From Fagopyrum homotropicum (Eukaryota; Streptophyta; Magnoliopsida; Caryophyllales; Polygonaceae), in contig BSWB01000001.1 of assembly GCA_033239125.1 (NCBI GenBank), positions 818,501 through 882,500 of the forward strand: 64,000 nt of DNA, read 5' to 3'. A model generated the notes under the pieces. It ran no database searches and had not been told where the DNA came from. It was given only the letters and a program-made list of their open reading frames with translations. Shown here piece by piece: positions 25,001 to 36,438 of this stretch. Numbering within the stretch: position 1 is the first letter of the stretch; every line of letters starts with the position of its first letter. A program made the position numbers and the translations under genes.

Positions 25001-25125
25001 ACGAAAAGAATGCAAACATCAGTTTGATTGCGCAATGGATGAGCAAAAACCAATTGAAGAAACAAAGATTAATCACTGACTAGAACAATTAGAGATTCAT
25101 GCGTACGAGAGATCAATGATACTAA
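22010..25125. other. Intergenic with retroelement-like fragments
   Basis: No supported gene. The part at 22385-22530 belongs to a repeat family also seen at 33395-33540, 35910-36055 and 52957-53105. These share words such as ttttaggatg, gcctagtatataag and gttgggcttg, and look like decayed LTR fragments. Around 23260-23710 and 23810-24030 there are GC-richer segments with short frames of 65-89 codons and no recognised domain. About 24540-24640 has short repeats of the type cagcccaataggcccaaaat. Confidence 0.45.
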
Positions 25126-25290
25126 CTAATCGATATCTTCCATGTTCGGCACTTCTGGATTTTGCCTGGCCGGCGGAATTCTTGGCGGTTGCTGTTCTTG
25201 CTGCGGTGGTTGCGGTTCTTGCCGCGGTTGTTCCGGTGGAAGGTCGATTATCACTCCGAACAGCTTGATACGTCGTGGATTCTCCATCAT
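25126..25290 (-). CDS. Probable 54-aa Pro/Gln-rich protein with KLFGV motif
   Basis: A short minus-strand frame from ATG-ATG (25290) to TAG (25128-25126). It begins MMENPRRIKLFGVIIDLPPE, continues with a Gln/Pro-rich middle (QPRQEPQPPQQEQQPP) and ends in an acidic tail (NMEDID). Support for a real gene is a good TATA box (CTATATAAG) about 92-99 bp upstream of the ATG and a coherent composition. R/KLFGV-type motifs occur in plant transcriptional repressors (B3/RAV, class B HSF, some MYB-related proteins), so a small regulatory protein or a decayed fragment of one is possible; that is inference. No intron is needed. The opposite-strand Cys/Gly-rich frame over the same DNA is a shadow. Confidence 0.5.
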   Translation of the reverse strand: MMENPRRIKLFGVIIDLPPEQPRQEPQPPQQEQQPPRIPPARQNPEVPNMEDID

Positions 25291-25381
25291 CAATTTTAAC
25301 TCAGCGATGATTATGGAAGATTAGAGGAGAGCGATCAAACGTAGAGAATTTGATTAAGGGTTTCGAGTCTTAGGACAACGT

Positions 25382-25389
25382 CTTATATA
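25382..25389 (-). promoter_or_regulatory. Probable TATA box of the 54-aa gene
   Basis: The minus strand reads GCTATATAAGACG, placed 92-99 bp before the start codon at 25290. Motif and spacing are both typical of plant core promoters. Confidence 0.5.
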
Positions 25390-25399
25390 GCATGCGAAA

Positions 25400-28284
25400 T
25401 TGCGAATGGATAAACTGATTACAAATTAATAATAATTAATAATCTTATCTAGTAAAATATGCTTTCCTATTTTATGTAGAAATATTTTGTTGTGTTATTA
25501 TTCCTACGTGTTTAAATTTTTTATCATTATCATGTTATTGTATTATTTTGTAAATTTATCTTTTTAACACTTTTAAACTTGTTCCTTAAGTTTTATAAAA
25601 AGATAACTTTTTATTTTCCAAATAAATATCAGATTTTCAAAAAAAAAAAATCCTTTGGATTTAATTTTGTGAATGATTTTTTTAACGTTTTGAATGGTAA
25701 TTATCAAGGCCCACAGGGCCCAATCTTCACTTTAATGTGAGACGATATGGGACTTAGTATTTAATAATAGTTTAAATAAAATCAAAATTTAAAGAAAAAA
25801 ATATTTTATTTTTTATTTTTATTAAGTTTGTATATTTTTTTCAATTTATATCACTTTCGTTAAATTGAAGATGATGGAAGGTAAGTGATTTGATTAGAGA
25901 TACATAACTAAATATATTTATACCATTAACCTAATTATTAGAAAGAATTTTCAAAAAGACTTACTTAGCTAATTTGATTGAAATAATTTGGTCAAATAAA
26001 CTATTTTCTATTTCCATTACGTTTAGGTAGCCCTACAATTTTTACTCCTTCATTAGATTGAAATTAAAAGTTGAAAGATTTAATTAAGGATATATTTACT
26101 AAACGTATTTTACACCATGAACCTAATTACTATATATATAAATCTCAAAAATCTTACTTAACTAATTTGACCAATAAATTTTTTTTACTTTTTTTTGAAT
26201 TTAGACTATGATGAACGGACACTTCTAGAAGGCGGTGTGTCCCGTACCTTACCTTTCGGAGGTAGAACACGTCTAGGACATGGAGAGGACGCAGATGTCC
26301 AGTCAAGACACGATCATCAAAAGTTTATCCTATTTTTATGGCTAAAAAAGAAAAAAGAATATTTTTTTAAATTCAAAACAAAACTTATTTATTGTAATAT
26401 TTTTTCTTCTTTGTCATTTTTTTCCGACTAAACCTATCCCCTCATGGCAACCTACGAGATTGTGATTGCCGGAAGCAAGACACCGATCTTCTTCTCCGGT
26501 TCTAATGTTGAAATGTTGTTGGTCCGCCGGCCAACTCTTCTCTTCATTCTTCTTATGATTTCATAAATTAATTTTGAATCTTTAATTACTGATTTATTAT
26601 GTAATTTTTTTGTTCAATGTTGAGTGCGTTCTTATAATTTTTTCACTTTTTCTAATTTACAAATTTTTATTATTGTTTTCCTTGGTTGATCATGTTGTTC
26701 GGTTCATTAATTTGCAAAATGAAGGGTTCGTTCTTTGATTTTGAAATTAAGTATGTTTATTTAAGATTGTAAGACTAAATATGTTCATTTCTATGTTTTG
26801 TAAACTGAAAATATTTGTTTCTAAGCTTTTGTTTCTGTTATTTTGTTGTCATGATCATATTTTTATCGACTCATCTATCATTGAGTTTTTCATATATGTA
26901 TATCTCATTATGATATCCTTACAATACTAAAAGCATGAATCCCTCTTATGAATAGTTCATAGACAAAAATACCCTTAGTTCATGACTCATGACTCATGTT
27001 TGTAATGCTACGTGTTGATTCATCTTACTTCTGTCTGCCGCCTGGTCTCTTTCACTTTCATCTGAAGAGGAAGCCACGATTTGTGCTCCTTCAACCTCGG
27101 TTTCTTCTCCTGCCTCTCTCTGATTCAATCTGGCCGCTGCATTCATTCTCTTCTCTCTTCTATTTTTTCCCGAGCCCTAGATTTGACCGACAAACTTCAG
27201 TCGAGAGCATCGTCTGGATAAGAATAGGCAACTCCTTACATCGTTCGACCGATAATCTTTCCCATGCAATTCAGCATCCGTCTCATCTCCCGACGCCAGC
27301 TTTCTTCGATTTACTTCTCTCTTCCTGATTTGCCACCTACGGAGGAGATTTCACAGTCTTTAGTCCGGCTCTTCAATCAGGTATGCCATCACCTTGTTTC
27401 TTCATCTATTTTTTTCTTATGACGGTTTCCCCTCTTCAATTGCATCAAGCTCCATGATCATATTCAAACCCTATTTTCTTGATTCTTCCTCATCTTCAAT
27501 CTTGATGTATCTCTATACTCCCTTCCTCACATCGATTACCTTCTTATCGGCAGAGATCCAAGTTTCTCTCCATGGCTGCTCATACTCTCGCTTGAGCCTC
27601 CCTCGGTCTCACAAATTTCGCTAACATCGACCTGCTCAAGGTAACCTTGAATCATTGCTTCTTTCTTTCATTTTGATTGCTTTGATTTTATCTTAATTCG
27701 CTTAATTATACTGTTTGCAATATTTGGACTTCAGTTGGTCATAGATTTCTCTTGAGTTCCTATTAATTTATGCTACTATAGATCGATTTGTTGTAGATTT
27801 TAAAGGCTTTGCTATCAGCACATCTTAAGTGCTCGACAAAATGCTTCAAAGAAAATACTGCACAAGATTAGTGGAATGTCTTAACACTCATTAGTAAGTT
27901 TTTATCTTCTGAATTTTGCCTTTAAAGGATTTATTATAATGCCTAATTACATTATTTTTGCTGCCTATGAGTATGCAGGTTGTTGGAATCGCTGCTGACT
28001 AAAAGGTAGACCACCTTCTTCAATTTGATTATGTTTTTACAAGTACTGCTCTTTCCTTGTGGCATGCTTCTGTTGTGGCACCTATCTGCATTTCTTCTTC
28101 CACTTGATGCTCATAATAGGTTTCTTTTAACAGTATTTCAAATGGATTGATACACTTCTCATAATTAGGTAGTTGTTTCAGTTAGGTATATGCTTTTTAG
28201 ATTTTCTTTTGAATTAAATCAGACATTATGTTTTTGTTTAGTATTTTCAGAAATAGTCAGCTGTCTGATTCAGTAACATAATAA
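25400..28284. other. Intergenic; possible decayed 5' part of the ABCF locus
   Basis: AT-rich to 26990 with no gene. From 26990 to 27640 the DNA is pyrimidine-rich and leader-like, with frames of 76-110 codons that I cannot assign. 27640-28284 looks intronic. It may be the eroded 5' end of the ABCF-like gene, but no exon of that gene is recognisable here. Confidence 0.35.
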
Positions 28285-29370
28285 GGATTTTCCCCGGAGG
28301 ATGATGATAGACTTGTTGCTTCCTTTAGTGGTGGGTGGCAGATGAGGATGTCCCTTGGCAAGGTTGCCTCAGGTTTGTTGTCATTGCATTATGTGACTTT
28401 ATGGTGCTTACAGTGTAATTTTTTCTGTTAATGATGTTACATGTTTGTGGCAATAGAACACTAAGCGTGACAGAAAAGAAGATTAAGAGTATGAATGTTG
28501 CAAATGAGAACTTATTCTTGCTCTCAGAACGTTAGGGCTGTTGTAATGGATATAAGATGTTCTAAAAAGGTGAATTAAGCCTTCTAAGATTATAACTAAA
28601 CATTTTTTTCAGTTTGAACTTATAAAGGGTTTATACTAAGCTAAGTTAATCTGTTAGTTCATATATGACAGACTGTCAAAGATGCCAATATTTTCTGACT
28701 ATAGAGCAGTTGCACTAGGCCTTTCATTGTAGGCACGGAGTCAAGGATAGACGAGGGGTTTTCATATCTTAATGGGTTTGTATGAAGCATTGGCTATAAG
28801 TTCCTGTGCATTTGCCAATGATGGGCTTGATGATGATTCTAGAGGAAGTGCTTAAAAAAGTTAGAGCATCTGTTTAAGGTATTTTTGAGATATCCCATCA
28901 AATTTAATCATCACAAGAATCTCAATGAGACTTGTCAATTCCCACTTGTACGCTTCAAAACTCAAAAGGTGTAGAGTTTCAAAAAAGTAGTGGTAGTTTG
29001 ATTTTATATGCTCTTTGTTATGTTTCAGGATCCTGATTTGCTATTGTTGGATGACCCTACCAATCACCTTGATATTGACACGATTGAGTGGCTTGAAGAA
29101 TATCTTGATAAACAAGATGTTCCCATGGTTATAATAGCTCATGACCGAGCATTCCGTGATCAAATGTGTACTAAAATAGTAGAGACTGACATGGGTGTTT
29201 CGAGGACATTTGATGGAAACTATTCTGATTATATTATTTCCAAGGCAACATGGATTGAAGCTCAAAATGCAGCATGGGAGAAACAACAGAAGAAAATTGA
29301 ACACACTAGGGATATCATTAGTAGGTTAGGCGCAGGTGTCAACTCAGGTCGAGCATCCACTACTGAGAAG
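28285..29370 (+). pseudogene. ABCF5/GCN-like ABC ATPase, two-exon fragment
   Basis: Two adjacent exons of a plant ABCF (GCN-subfamily) protein, a soluble twin-ATPase acting in translation or stress signalling. Exon 28285-28362 encodes GFSPEDDDRLVASFSGGWQM through LGK (signature region). Exon 29029-29370 encodes DPDLLLLDDPTNHLD (Walker B/D-loop), IIAHDRAF (switch His) and a tail ending GRASTTEK, followed by a GT donor. The four residues expected between LGK and DPD (ILLQ in relatives) are missing. The Walker B catalytic Glu is Asp (LDDP for LDEP). The upstream Walker A exons and all downstream exons are absent. I read it as a truncated pseudogene. Confidence 0.8.
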
Positions 29371-29812
29371 GTATACTAATATTAATGATTATCAATTAAC
29401 CTTGCAATACCCAATTCCTCTAACATGAGTTGAGGTGTTTTTTTTTTTTGCTTCGCTTCTAATGGCGGTTTTGCTTCGATGCCTTAGTTGTAGTTTAAGA
29501 CAATTCAGAGGGTACCTGGATTGCTAGGTTAGCTTAATTTGGGGAAATTAAGCACGTCAAAATAAATGTATGAGGTACTAATTGCCTTTTCATAGCGATT
29601 TATCTTCTTTCATATGCCCAATAGATGATTAATGCCTTGGGATCTTGACATTGACTATTTCATGCTTCACTTCGTTGTTGCTTATTAGGATTGTCTATTA
29701 TCAACCTGTTTTGTAATGAAAGGAATTCCTGCTCATGAACTTGCATACGTAATTGCATCTTTAAAATGTTGTATTTATTTATTATCTTTGACAGTTTGCA
29801 GTGGTGGGCAAG

Positions 29813-30031
29813 TTATAGAAGATAAAAGAGGAGCACAACTTCATCAGTTGAAGCAAGAAACTTCTCCAAATGACTAGATGTGTGAAGTGTTATGAGAGGA
29901 AAACCATCAGGCAACAGTGACATCAAATAAATTATTTTCCGTATCCCATACTTGTAGAAAAATATTGTTATTTCCCGTGCAGCTCCAAAGGACACAACAA
30001 GCACCCGGTCTTGATCGAAGAATACACCCAT
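29813..30031 (-). pseudogene. Possible protein fragment, family unknown
   Basis: A 72-codon minus-strand frame whose composition looks protein-like (DRVLVVSFGAARE, SHLEKFLASTDEVVLLF). It ends without an obvious splice donor or partner exon. The alternating hydrophobic strands faintly recall a thioredoxin-like fold, but I cannot assign it. It may be a leftover exon beside the ABCF fragment or a chance frame. Confidence 0.25.
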
Positions 30032-30575
30032 CAGCTTAATGGATAGTGTTATTCCTACATATTAACTATTTACTTTTTTCCACGCTAGGATATGCCATTA
30101 TGCCATGAAGGACGATTTTATTATGGTTTACTTGTAGTATTCACATATGACCGTAAATCTAGACTTAGTTTCATTTACATGTGTAGCATACAACAATCCA
30201 CTGTAATTTAAATTACAGCTTTGTTTCAAGTTTAACACTTCCTCGGCTTTTCCTTCTAAAACATATGTTCACAAAATGTAATTTAATTTTACTGCTTGTA
30301 CACAAATATTTATGCTATACCTTTCGTTCACATCACATTTGGACAGTTGTACTATAAATTATTTTCCGCCTACATATGATATGAATTAAAGTAACGCGCG
30401 GCTGCAACTAGTATGAATTATACATTTCAATTGATTTAAAATGATATATTATTTGTTTTCCTCGCCGTGTCCCCGTTTCCTATATTTTTGAGAATTGCCT
30501 CTTCACATTTCTTGCCGTGTCCGTTTTCCGTTTTCCGTGTCCGTGCAACATAGAATTTAGACACACACAAAATGC

Positions 30576-30583
30576 TTTATATG
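30576..30583 (+). promoter_or_regulatory. Probable TATA element of RABA1 copy 1
   Basis: ctttatatgatgcatt, about 220 bp upstream of the ATG, is preserved at the same place before RABA1 copy 2 (33572) and missing before copy 3. Confidence 0.45.
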
Positions 30584-30801
30584 ATGCATTTTCATTTGTC
30601 ACTTTGTGAGTATGTAGCCGTTTCTATTTCGTCCCTTTACCAAAACCCAACCTTTCACTCAAAAAAAGAACGACCAAAAGCCTTCCTACAAATCCTAAAA
30701 TCACAATCCAAACCCACAATTTCTGCTTCTCTGTTCTTCGATTTCTTGCAAGCAAGTTGAACAGATTGAAGATTTGCTACCTTATTAGACCATAGTAGGA
30801 C

Positions 30802-32462
30802 ATGTCTGGATACAGACCAGATGACGACTACGATTACCTCTTCAAGCTGGTGCTGATTGGAGATTCAGGCGTAGGAAAATCCAACCTACTCTCTAGGTTT
30901 ACTCGAAACGAGTTCAATCTCGAATCCAAATCCACTATCGGCGTCGAGTTCGCTACCAGGAGCTTGAATATCGAGAGCAAGGTCGTCAAAGCTCAGATTT
31001 GGGACACCGCTGGCCAAGAACGGTATATTTTCCTTCTTCTCTTTATTTGATTTTTTTCATTTTAGGGAGTTTCCATTTTTTAGTACTTTAAAAAAATTTA
31101 TTTTACTATCTGTATGAGCTTTGAAGTCTTGCGCATAAGATTTCAACAGTTGGTGAACTAGCTTAACATCTCGGCTGATTTAAGCAAGTCATATGCAGCT
31201 ATTGTGTTTACGAATGATTCATTTTGACGATTTGCTTCATATGATTGCCTTGGATGGATTTAGTCATTAATTTGTCCCTGTGTATGTTGAATTGATGAAA
31301 ATTAGGGTTTGTGAAGTTTGAAATTAGGCGAAATTAGGATGTTGGAGCCAGGAGGAGGTTGCATATGCTTATTATGTGATTGAGGTTGTAATTGATTGTG
31401 GTTTCATGTAATAATAAACTTAAGTGCAAAAGGAGAACTTTGATGTTGAAGTTCTGTTCTTCCTCAATGGTAATTAAGAGTGGAGTTAAATCGCCTCTGA
31501 ACTGTTTCATTTGCACCTAGGGAGGGTTTGTTCACAAAGAGATCTTACTTTCTAGTTCGTTGCTTTGAGCTCCTGCATCAGTTGAGCTGATTAAGGGTTC
31601 GTTTTGGTATCAATATCAGTACAAGGGGATCAAGGTATATGGACGAATACGATTGATATCTTTGATGTACTAAATTGTAGGGTCTATCAAATTTGATATC
31701 TTTTGAACGTACCAAACCCCAGGTATCAGTTTGATATCCATATCTGAAACATCAAACACATACAGTATTTGATATCTAATACCCATATCGATTCTATGTG
31801 GATACCAAAAAGAGGCCCTAAGAGAGATATGACCATATGGTTGGTTCAAAAGATTTCACAAAGCAAATTTTGTGCATTTCCTTTGCTTACTATCAGTTAT
31901 AACACTTCTCTGGTGAGTGAAAGAGTAGCTTGATAAGCTATTTTAATTTTTCGGGGTTTTCTATTTGAACTCGTTATCTAATTCTTCAGACTTTTTATTT
32001 ATACATCCTTTATATGATCTCCACAGGTACAGAGCCATCACGAGTGCTTACTACAGAGGAGCAGTAGGCGCACTACTTGTGTACGACGTCACAAGACACT
32101 CCACCTTCGAAAACGCAGCAAGATGGCTTCAAGAGTTGAGGAATCACACCGACCCAAACATTGTGGTAATGTTGATAGGCAACAAATCAGATCTCAGACA
32201 CCTCGTGGCTGTTCCAACCGATGAAGCCAAGGACTTTGCTGAGAGAGAATCTCTCTTTTACATGGAGACTTCAGCACTTGAAGCAACGAACGTTGAACAA
32301 GCCTTCACTGAAGTTCTCGCTCAGATTCACCAGATTGTGAGCAAGAAAGCAGTTGAGGCCGGTGATGGTGCCGCTTCCTCATCTGTCCCCCCAAAGGGAG
32401 AGACGATTAACATTAAAGATGAAAACTCGGTCTGGAAGAAAGTAAATTGCTGCTCAAGCTAG
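30802..32462 (+). CDS. RABA1: RABA1 small GTPase (Rab11-like), copy 1
   Basis: A Rab GTPase of the RABA1 group, which directs trafficking between the trans-Golgi/recycling compartment and the plasma membrane. Two exons, 30802-31022 and 32027-32462, are joined within Arg74; 218 aa, normal length. G-motifs: GDSGVGKS (20-27), Thr45 in STIGVEF, WDTAGQE (67-73), NKSD (126-129) and ETSA (154-157). The C-terminus CCSS provides the double-Cys geranylgeranylation site. It differs from the other two copies at Glu58 and Tyr152 and has SSVPPKGE near the tail. The intron carries a 224-bp MITE and lacks the insertion of about 95 bp present in copies 2 and 3. Intact and probably functional. Confidence 0.96.
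31595..31818. mobile_element. Tourist-like MITE in RABA1 copy 1 intron
   Basis: A 224-bp element with imperfect ends gggttcgttttggtatc and gataccaaaaagaggccc, flanked by TAA on both sides (31592-31594 and 31819-31821). The interior is full of gatatc/gatatcaaa words. Eroded versions lie at the same intron position in copies 2 (about 34558-34873) and 3 (about 51605-51920), so the insertion predates the RABA1 duplications. Confidence 0.75.
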
Positions 32463-33571
32463 TTTATTCACAGTTCTGCTCATGCTTGACTCGAAGGGTC
32501 TCATTTAACACTATCTTTTACAATTGCTGCTTTTGTGTTTAGTGTTCAATGTTCATATATGCTTAGTTTTCGGCCTAGCGGACTCTTATTTCGTGTACTT
32601 GATAGAGAACTCATGTGGAATCATCGTCCATTGAATACTTAGTTCTGAGCCAAAGTGAACCGACCCAACCTGATCCGAGCCCTACTTTTGCTCATGTTAT
32701 GTAAGAAATTGTTTTTCGGTTTGGTTCTATACAGTTTCGGGTCTATCCTCAGCACTACGTCTCACTTTGATGCAATGTATAAAGGTTGGTGAATTGAACC
32801 GAAAGTAGACCGAACCCAAACTGAACCGAGGCTGATTTTTTCATTGGTTTGGGTTTTGGCCCATGTTTTGTATTAAACTATCTCAATTTTGGGGTATGCT
32901 CAGCACAAGTTCTTCTATGTATACTCACTTTTTGCAGTTGACAGAGAATAAGCAGGAGGGTAAGGTGCGACACTCGATTGGAACGTCGAAGTAGAGTATG
33001 AGTAGTAGGTGTTGTGGTAGGGTGAATGCATTGTTTGTTCTTATAGTTTTAGTTGATAAATCAATGTGAGTTTTGACTAAGTATATAATGGTGAATTCTA
33101 TCGGGTATCAACATAGTCCCTCTAACATCATCCTCATGCGGGGAATGGTTTAGCTCCATCTTCATTCCAATCCCGTTTATTTCCCCATTCTTATAATGGT
33201 GAATTCTATTGGGTATCAAGGATTCGTGCCTCACCTATAGTAGGAAACTAGGAATATTATATTAGCCAAACTATTGAGACTCGGTCGAGGAAAAAAATCG
33301 ACCCAGGCTTATTTACTTTGTAACGATCTGAATACGAATACATTTATTTCTCAAAAATTTTAAAATTGACTCAAATTGGTGAAGATAATAAAGTCTCGTA
33401 TCGAAAGATGGAGATACCCCGAGCCTAGTATATAAGTACCCTCCTATTGTCAATTGATTTTAGAACGGAACCTCACCGGATTTATATGTTGGGCTTGAAC
33501 CTAATGCGCATGTGCACATGTCACCCTCTTTACCGGTCTGTCTATATCGGACTTTAGGCACACAAAAATGC
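32463..33571. other. 3' region of RABA1 copy 1 and spacer
   Basis: The first part (to about 32900) is a 3' UTR-like region homologous to that of copies 2 and 3 (tgaaccgacccaacctgatc). 33395-33540 is one of four related LTR-like fragments. No gene. Confidence 0.5.
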
Positions 33572-33579
33572 TTTATATG
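33572..33579 (+). promoter_or_regulatory. Probable TATA element of RABA1 copy 2
   Basis: Same ctttatatgatgcatt block as in copy 1, about 200 bp upstream of the ATG. The surrounding promoter and leader (about 33550-33776) match copy 1 closely. Confidence 0.45.
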
Positions 33580-33776
33580 ATGCATTGTCATTTGTCAGTA
33601 TGTATCCGTTTCTATTTCATCCCTTTACCAAAACCCAACCTTTCAGTAAGAAAAAGAACGACCAAAAACCTTCCTACAAATCCCACAATCACAATCCAAG
33701 CTTCCCTGTTCTTCGATTTCTTGCAACCAAGTTGAACAGATTGAAGATTTGCTACCTAAGTAGACCATATTAGGAC

Positions 33777-35510
33777 ATGTCTGGATACAGACCAGATAAC
33801 GACTACGATTACCTCTTCAAGCTGGTGCTGATTGGAGATTCAGGCGTCGGAAAATCCAACCTACTCTCTAGGTTTACTCGAAACGAGTTCAATCTCGAAT
33901 CCAAATCCACTATAGGCGTCGAGTTCGCTACCAGGAGCTTGAATATCGATAGCAAGGTCGTCAAAGCTCAGATTTGGGACACCGCTGGCCAAGAACGGTA
34001 TATTTCCCTTTTCTCTTTGTTCGATTTAATCATTTTTGGGAGTCTGTCTCCGTTTTCAGCTCTTTTAAAACTTTATTTTTGATACATGTATGAGCTTTGA
34101 ATTCTCTCGCTGAAGATTTCAACAGTTGGTGAACTTGCTTAACATCTCGGCTGATTTAAGCAAGTGATATGCAGCTTTGTGTTACGAATAATTCATTTTG
34201 ACGATTTGCTTCATATGATTGCCTTGGAGCGATGTTTAGTCATTACTTTGCTCTTGTGTATGTTGAATTGATGAAAATTAGGGTTTGTGAAGTTTGAAAT
34301 TGGGCAAAATTAGGATGTTGGAGGAAGTTGCTATGCTTATTCTGTGGTTGAGGCTGGAATTGATTGTTGTTTTTATGTAATTATGAACTAAAATGCAAAA
34401 GGGGAACTGTGATGTTGAAGTTCTGTTCATCTTGAATTGTAACTAAGAGTGGAGTTAAGTAGCCTCTGAACTCCTTCTTTTGCACTTAGGGAGGGTTTGT
34501 TCACAAAGATATCTTACTTTCTAGTTTGTTGCTTCGAGCTCCTGCATCAGTTGAGCTGTTTAAGAGCATGATGAATTGATGAGGATATCAAGGTATATGG
34601 AGGGATACGAGTGATTTTTGTGATGTAATAAACTTTAGGTGTATCAAATTTGATATCTTTTTAACATACCAAACCTCAGACATTAGTTTGATATCCATAT
34701 CTGAAATATCAAACACATATAAAGTATTTAATATCTGTTGAGTCTTGAGACGTGTGGAATGTCCCACCTCGACAATATGATTCTGTGTGAACCTAACATA
34801 TAAGTCCTAAGACACTACTCCTTAACAATATATAATATCCATATTCATCCTCTATGGATACCAAACAGGCCCTAAGAGAGCTAATGACCATATGGTTGGT
34901 TATAAAGATTTCACAAAGCAATTTTGTGCATTTCCTTTGGTTACTATCAGTTATAACACTTCTCTGGTGAGTAATGGTGAGGGTAGGACTTGCATTAGTA
35001 GTTTGATAAGCATGTTGCTTGTTCATGTTAACTTATGTGTGGATGTATATACATCCTTTATATGATCTCCACAGGTACAGAGCCATCACAAGTGCTTACT
35101 ACAGAGGCGCAGTAGGCGCACTACTCGTGTACGACGTCACAAGACACTCCACCTTTGAAAACGCTGCGAGATGGCTTCAAGAGTTAAGGAATCACACCGA
35201 CCCAAACATTGTGGTAATGCTGATAGGCAACAAATCAGATCTCAGACACCTCGTGGCTGTTCCAACCGACGAAGCCAAGGACTTTGCTGAGAGAGAATCC
35301 CTCTTCTTCATGGAGACTTCAGCACTTGAAGCAACGAACGTTGAACAAGCCTTCACTGAAGTTCTCGCTCAAATTCACCAGATTGTGAGCAAAAAAGCAG
35401 TTGAGGCCGGTGATGGTGCCGCTTCCTCAGCTGTCCCCGCAAAGGGAGAGACGATTAACATTAAAGATGAAAACTCGGTTTGGAAGAAAGTAAATTGCTG
35501 CTCAAGCTAG
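33777..35510 (+). CDS. RABA1: RABA1 small GTPase, copy 2
   Basis: Exons 33777-33997 and 35075-35510, same junction as copy 1 (within Arg74); 218 aa. All G-motifs and the CCSS prenylation end are intact. Distinguishing residues: Asn8 (RPDNDYDY), Asp58, Phe152 and SAVPAKGE near the C-terminus. The intron contains an insertion of about 95 bp starting tgttgagtcttgagacgtgt at 34736, shared with copy 3 and absent from copy 1. This marks copy 2 as the likely parent of copy 3. It retains the native promoter region. Confidence 0.96.
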
Positions 35511-36438
35511 TCTATTCACAGTTCTGCTCATGCTCGACTCGAAGGGTCTTATTTAACACTATCTTTTACGATTGTTGTTTTTGTGTCTAGTGTTCAATGT
35601 TCATATTCACAGTTCTATGGCAAACTCTTATTTCGTGTACTTGATAGAGAACTCATGTGAAATCATCGTCCATTGAATACTTAGTTCTGAGCCAAAAGTG
35701 AACCGACCCAACCTGATCCGAGTCCGGCTTTTTTCAGTTCTACTTTTGCTCATATTATGTAAGAAATCGTTTTTCGGAAATCGTTTTTCGGAAATCGTTT
35801 TTCGGTTTGGTTTTATTCAGTTTTGCGCCTATGCTCAACACTACTTATTAATTACACTACTTTTTAGCACGTCTTTTTTAAAAAGAAATGAAAATTAATC
35901 TATTCCATATATGTTGGAGATAATAAGTTCTCCAATCTCCATCGTTGTGGACACTCAGATCAAGCCTAGTATATAAGTCGGTGGGCTAATGTTTCTATTA
36001 TCAATTGATTGTAGGATGCAATCTGGTCGGTTTATGTGTTGGGCTTGGGCCTTCAAAATCATTTCTTGGGGCTTAGAGTAGTTGAAGTAAAATTTGATTA
36101 ATTTTGATATCGGAAAAGGGAAACACATATTTTATTGTAAATGTACCTTTTAGATTAATGGTCAAATTAGCCAAGTAAGAATTTCTGAGATTTATCTCTA
36201 ATAACTAGGTCCATGTTATAAATATGTTTAGGAAATGTATCTCTAATTAAACTTTTTAACTTCCACCTTCAGATTAAAGAAAATGGTAAAAATTGAAGGC
36301 TAAACAAACCTAATGGAATAGAAAAAGTCCATTTCGGCCAAATTGTTTCTAGATTAATTATATGAATAAACAAAGTGGACTAAATTTGTTTTCAAATTAC
36401 CCTATACAGTATTCTTCATGTCCGGTTCGTGCAAAATT
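35511..36438. other. 3' region of RABA1 copy 2 and spacer to RINGv gene
   Basis: The 3' UTR-like region includes a local triplication of aaatcgtttttcgg (35765-35805), seen once in copy 3. 35910-36055 is an LTR-like fragment. The rest is AT-rich spacer duplicated at 52558-53479. No gene. Confidence 0.55.

Noticed and set aside
25142..25324. 60-codon Cys/Gly-rich plus-strand ORF resembling a small cysteine-rich peptide
   Set aside because: No signal peptide; its glycines and cysteines are the antisense of the Pro/Gln codons of the minus-strand 54-aa frame, which has a TATA box.
27394..27624. Ser/Phe-rich frames at 26996-27624 as a new gene
   Set aside because: No conserved motif, pyrimidine-rich low complexity, and no consistent splice partners.
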